Shown here in pieces: positions 4,049 to 5,116 of a stretch of DNA of 5,116 nt. The notes beneath the pieces are model-generated. The model did not search any database. It saw only the letters and a list, made by a program, of their open reading frames with translations, and was not told the origin of the DNA. How positions within the stretch are numbered: the stretch's first letter is position 1; every line of letters starts with the position of its first letter. The DNA comes from Oscillospiraceae bacterium. Its GTDB lineage: Bacteria > Bacillota > Clostridia > Oscillospirales > Oscillospiraceae. Made by a program: the position numbers and the translations under genes. The DNA lies in the NCBI GenBank assembly GCA_029065305.1, contig JAIEIQ010000321.1, forward strand, positions 1 through 5,116, given 5' to 3'.

Positions 4049-4942
4049 ATGTATCAGCTTCTCACACTGCTCAACGGCGCAATCTGCGCTGTCATGATCG
4101 CCATCAACGGCACTCTGACCAACCACTACGGCCTTTTCACCGCCACGGTGATTATCCATATCGTGGGAACCGTCTTTTCCCTGGGCGTCCTGCTGGTCCG
4201 GCGGGATAAAATCCGGCCCCCCAGGGGCCTGCCCCTGTGGATGTATCTGGGCGGGGCCATCGGGCTGCTGACCAGCCTCTCCAACAACTTCTGCATCGGC
4301 AAGATCAGCATCACCAGCATCCTGGCCCTGGGGCTCTTCGGCCAGGCGGTCACCGCCCTCGTCATCGACCGCACCGGCCTGCTGGGCATGGAGAAGCGGC
4401 CCTTCCGGCCCTCCTCCCTGGTGGGCGTGGCCTTCGCTCTGGCGGGGATCATCTTTATGCTGGACTTCGGGGAGCACTCCGCCCTCTGGGCCATTCTCGT
4501 GGCTACCGGCGGCGGCGTGAGCGGCGTCTTCTCCCGGACGGTGAACGCCCGGCTCTCCTACCACGTGGGGGCGCTGGACGGCTCCTTCATCAACCATCTG
4601 GTGGGCCTGCCCCTGTCCATTCTGGCTATGGTGATCCTGGGGCGGAGCGAGGTGTTCCCCGGCTTCTTCCCCCAGGTCTGGATGTACATCGGCGGCACCA
4701 TGGGCGTGGCTACCGTGCTGCTGCTCAACGTGGTCGTCCCCAAGCTGCCGGCCTTCCAGGTGACGATGCTCACCTTCGCCGCCGAGGTGTTCGCCGGGGT
4801 GGCTATTGACCTGCTGGTGGGGACGGACATCTCCGGCAAGACCTTCATTGGCGGGCTCATCGTCGCCGCGGGCATGGGGCTGAACATGGTCCTCGAGCGC
4901 CTGGACGAGCGGCGGGCGCTTCAGAACCAGAAGGCGGGATAA
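4049..4942 (+). CDS. DMT-superfamily membrane transporter, tandem YdcZ-type domains
   Basis: 297 residues, nearly all hydrophobic, with about ten membrane segments. It consists of two homologous halves (about 1-140 and 145-285), each resembling the YdcZ (DUF606) family, whose single-domain members are around 140-150 residues. Matching landmarks are WMYLGGAIGLLTSLSNN in the first half against WMYIGGTMGVATVLLLN in the second, and IIHIVG against FINHLVG. The protein should sit in the cytoplasmic membrane as a drug/metabolite-type exporter or carrier; the substrate cannot be read from the sequence. AGGGGAG (4035-4041) seven bases before ATG 4049 fixes the start. It is divergent from the Crp-like gene and followed by a strong terminator, so it is probably transcribed alone. 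Confidence 0.9.
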   Translation: MYQLLTLLNGAICAVMIAINGTLTNHYGLFTATVIIHIVGTVFSLGVLLVRRDKIRPPRGLPLWMYLGGAIGLLTSLSNNFCIGKISITSILALGLFGQAVTALVIDRTGLLGMEKRPFRPSSLVGVAFALAGIIFMLDFGEHSALWAILVATGGGVSGVFSRTVNARLSYHVGALDGSFINHLVGLPLSILAMVILGRSEVFPGFFPQVWMYIGGTMGVATVLLLNVVVPKLPAFQVTMLTFAAEVFAGVAIDLLVGTDISGKTFIGGLIVAAGMGLNMVLERLDERRALQNQKAG

Positions 4943-4994
4943 CCGGAGGGATCGCCCCTCTGTTGATATATTTCCACACTCCTACACTCTAAAA

Positions 4995-5039
4995 GCCCGG
5001 CAGGGCGGGAGGCCTCTTCATCCTCCCGCCCTGCCGGGC
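4995..5039. terminator. Strong bidirectional intrinsic terminator
   Basis: A perfect 18-bp GC-rich stem (4995-5012 with 5022-5039) and a 9-base loop. On the minus strand it is followed by TTTTAGAG; on the plus strand a short T-run comes a few bases later (CATTTTATT). It lies between the transporter stop and the stop of the convergent gene at the right edge, and serves both. Confidence 0.93.
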
Positions 5040-5047
5040 CGTGCATT

Positions 5048-5116
5048 TTATTCCGCGGAGAGCTCCAGCGCGATGAACCGGCGGTACTCCCGCCCCGCCT
5101 CCAGGACAGGGGAGGG
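5048..5116 (-). CDS. C-terminal end of an unidentified minus-strand gene
   Basis: An open minus-strand frame enters from the right edge and ends with TAA at 5050-5048. The last 22 codons read PSPVLEAGREYRRFIALELSAE. Position right after a bidirectional terminator and the GC-rich third codon positions support a real gene end. The fragment is too short to name a family. Confidence 0.5.
   Translation of the reverse strand, partial: PSPVLEAGREYRRFIALELSAE

Noticed and set aside
1..5116. CRISPR array, tRNA or rRNA genes, insertion sequence
   Set aside because: No regularly spaced repeats, cloverleaf, rRNA-like stretches, transposase or terminal inverted repeats were seen on reading both strands.

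Overview
The window looks like a chromosomal segment of a high-GC gut-type Clostridia, most likely Oscillospiraceae / Flavonifractor-like. The reasons are GC-rich third codon positions, Bacillota-style Shine-Dalgarno (SD) sequences, an hrcA gene under CIRCE control, and clostridial-type phage lysis genes. The lineage is an inference from gene style, not from a marker gene.

Layout from left to right. (1) 1-1230, minus strand: the start of the heat-shock operon. A consensus sigma-A promoter and a perfect CIRCE operator precede hrcA, which overlaps by GTGA with the natural start of what is probably grpE. That grpE start runs into an in-frame TAG after 11 codons, and a GTG with an SD just downstream offers a restart. 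(2) 1333-1635: a compact locus with the architecture of a type I toxin-antitoxin system of the par/Fst kind. A plus-strand promoter drives a 28-codon hydrophobic peptide. A minus-strand promoter drives a small RNA of about 83 nt. The two converge on one bidirectional terminator, and a split direct repeat makes the 5' end of the small RNA complementary to the SD/start region of the peptide mRNA. (3) 1767-3241, plus strand: a four-gene phage-type lysis cassette (small membrane/coiled-coil protein, holin, CHAP endolysin with SLH-like tail, small two-helix membrane protein) with overlapping genes and a terminator, but no head, tail, integrase or regulatory phage genes around it. (4) 3251-4942: a divergent pair, a Crp/Fnr-family regulator (minus) and a two-domain YdcZ-type DMT membrane protein (plus), separated by about 100 bp holding both promoters and a palindrome. 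(5) 4995-5116: a strong bidirectional hairpin and the last 22 codons of a minus-strand gene.

How the parts work together: HrcA should repress its own operon through CIRCE. The small antisense RNA should silence the toxic peptide by covering its translation start. The lysis cassette would permeabilise the membrane and cut peptidoglycan, either as a prophage remnant or as a domesticated release system. The Crp-like protein probably regulates itself and the neighbouring transporter. The most notable item is the par-like locus at 1333-1635, because its promoters, repeats, terminator and peptide all fit one mechanism.
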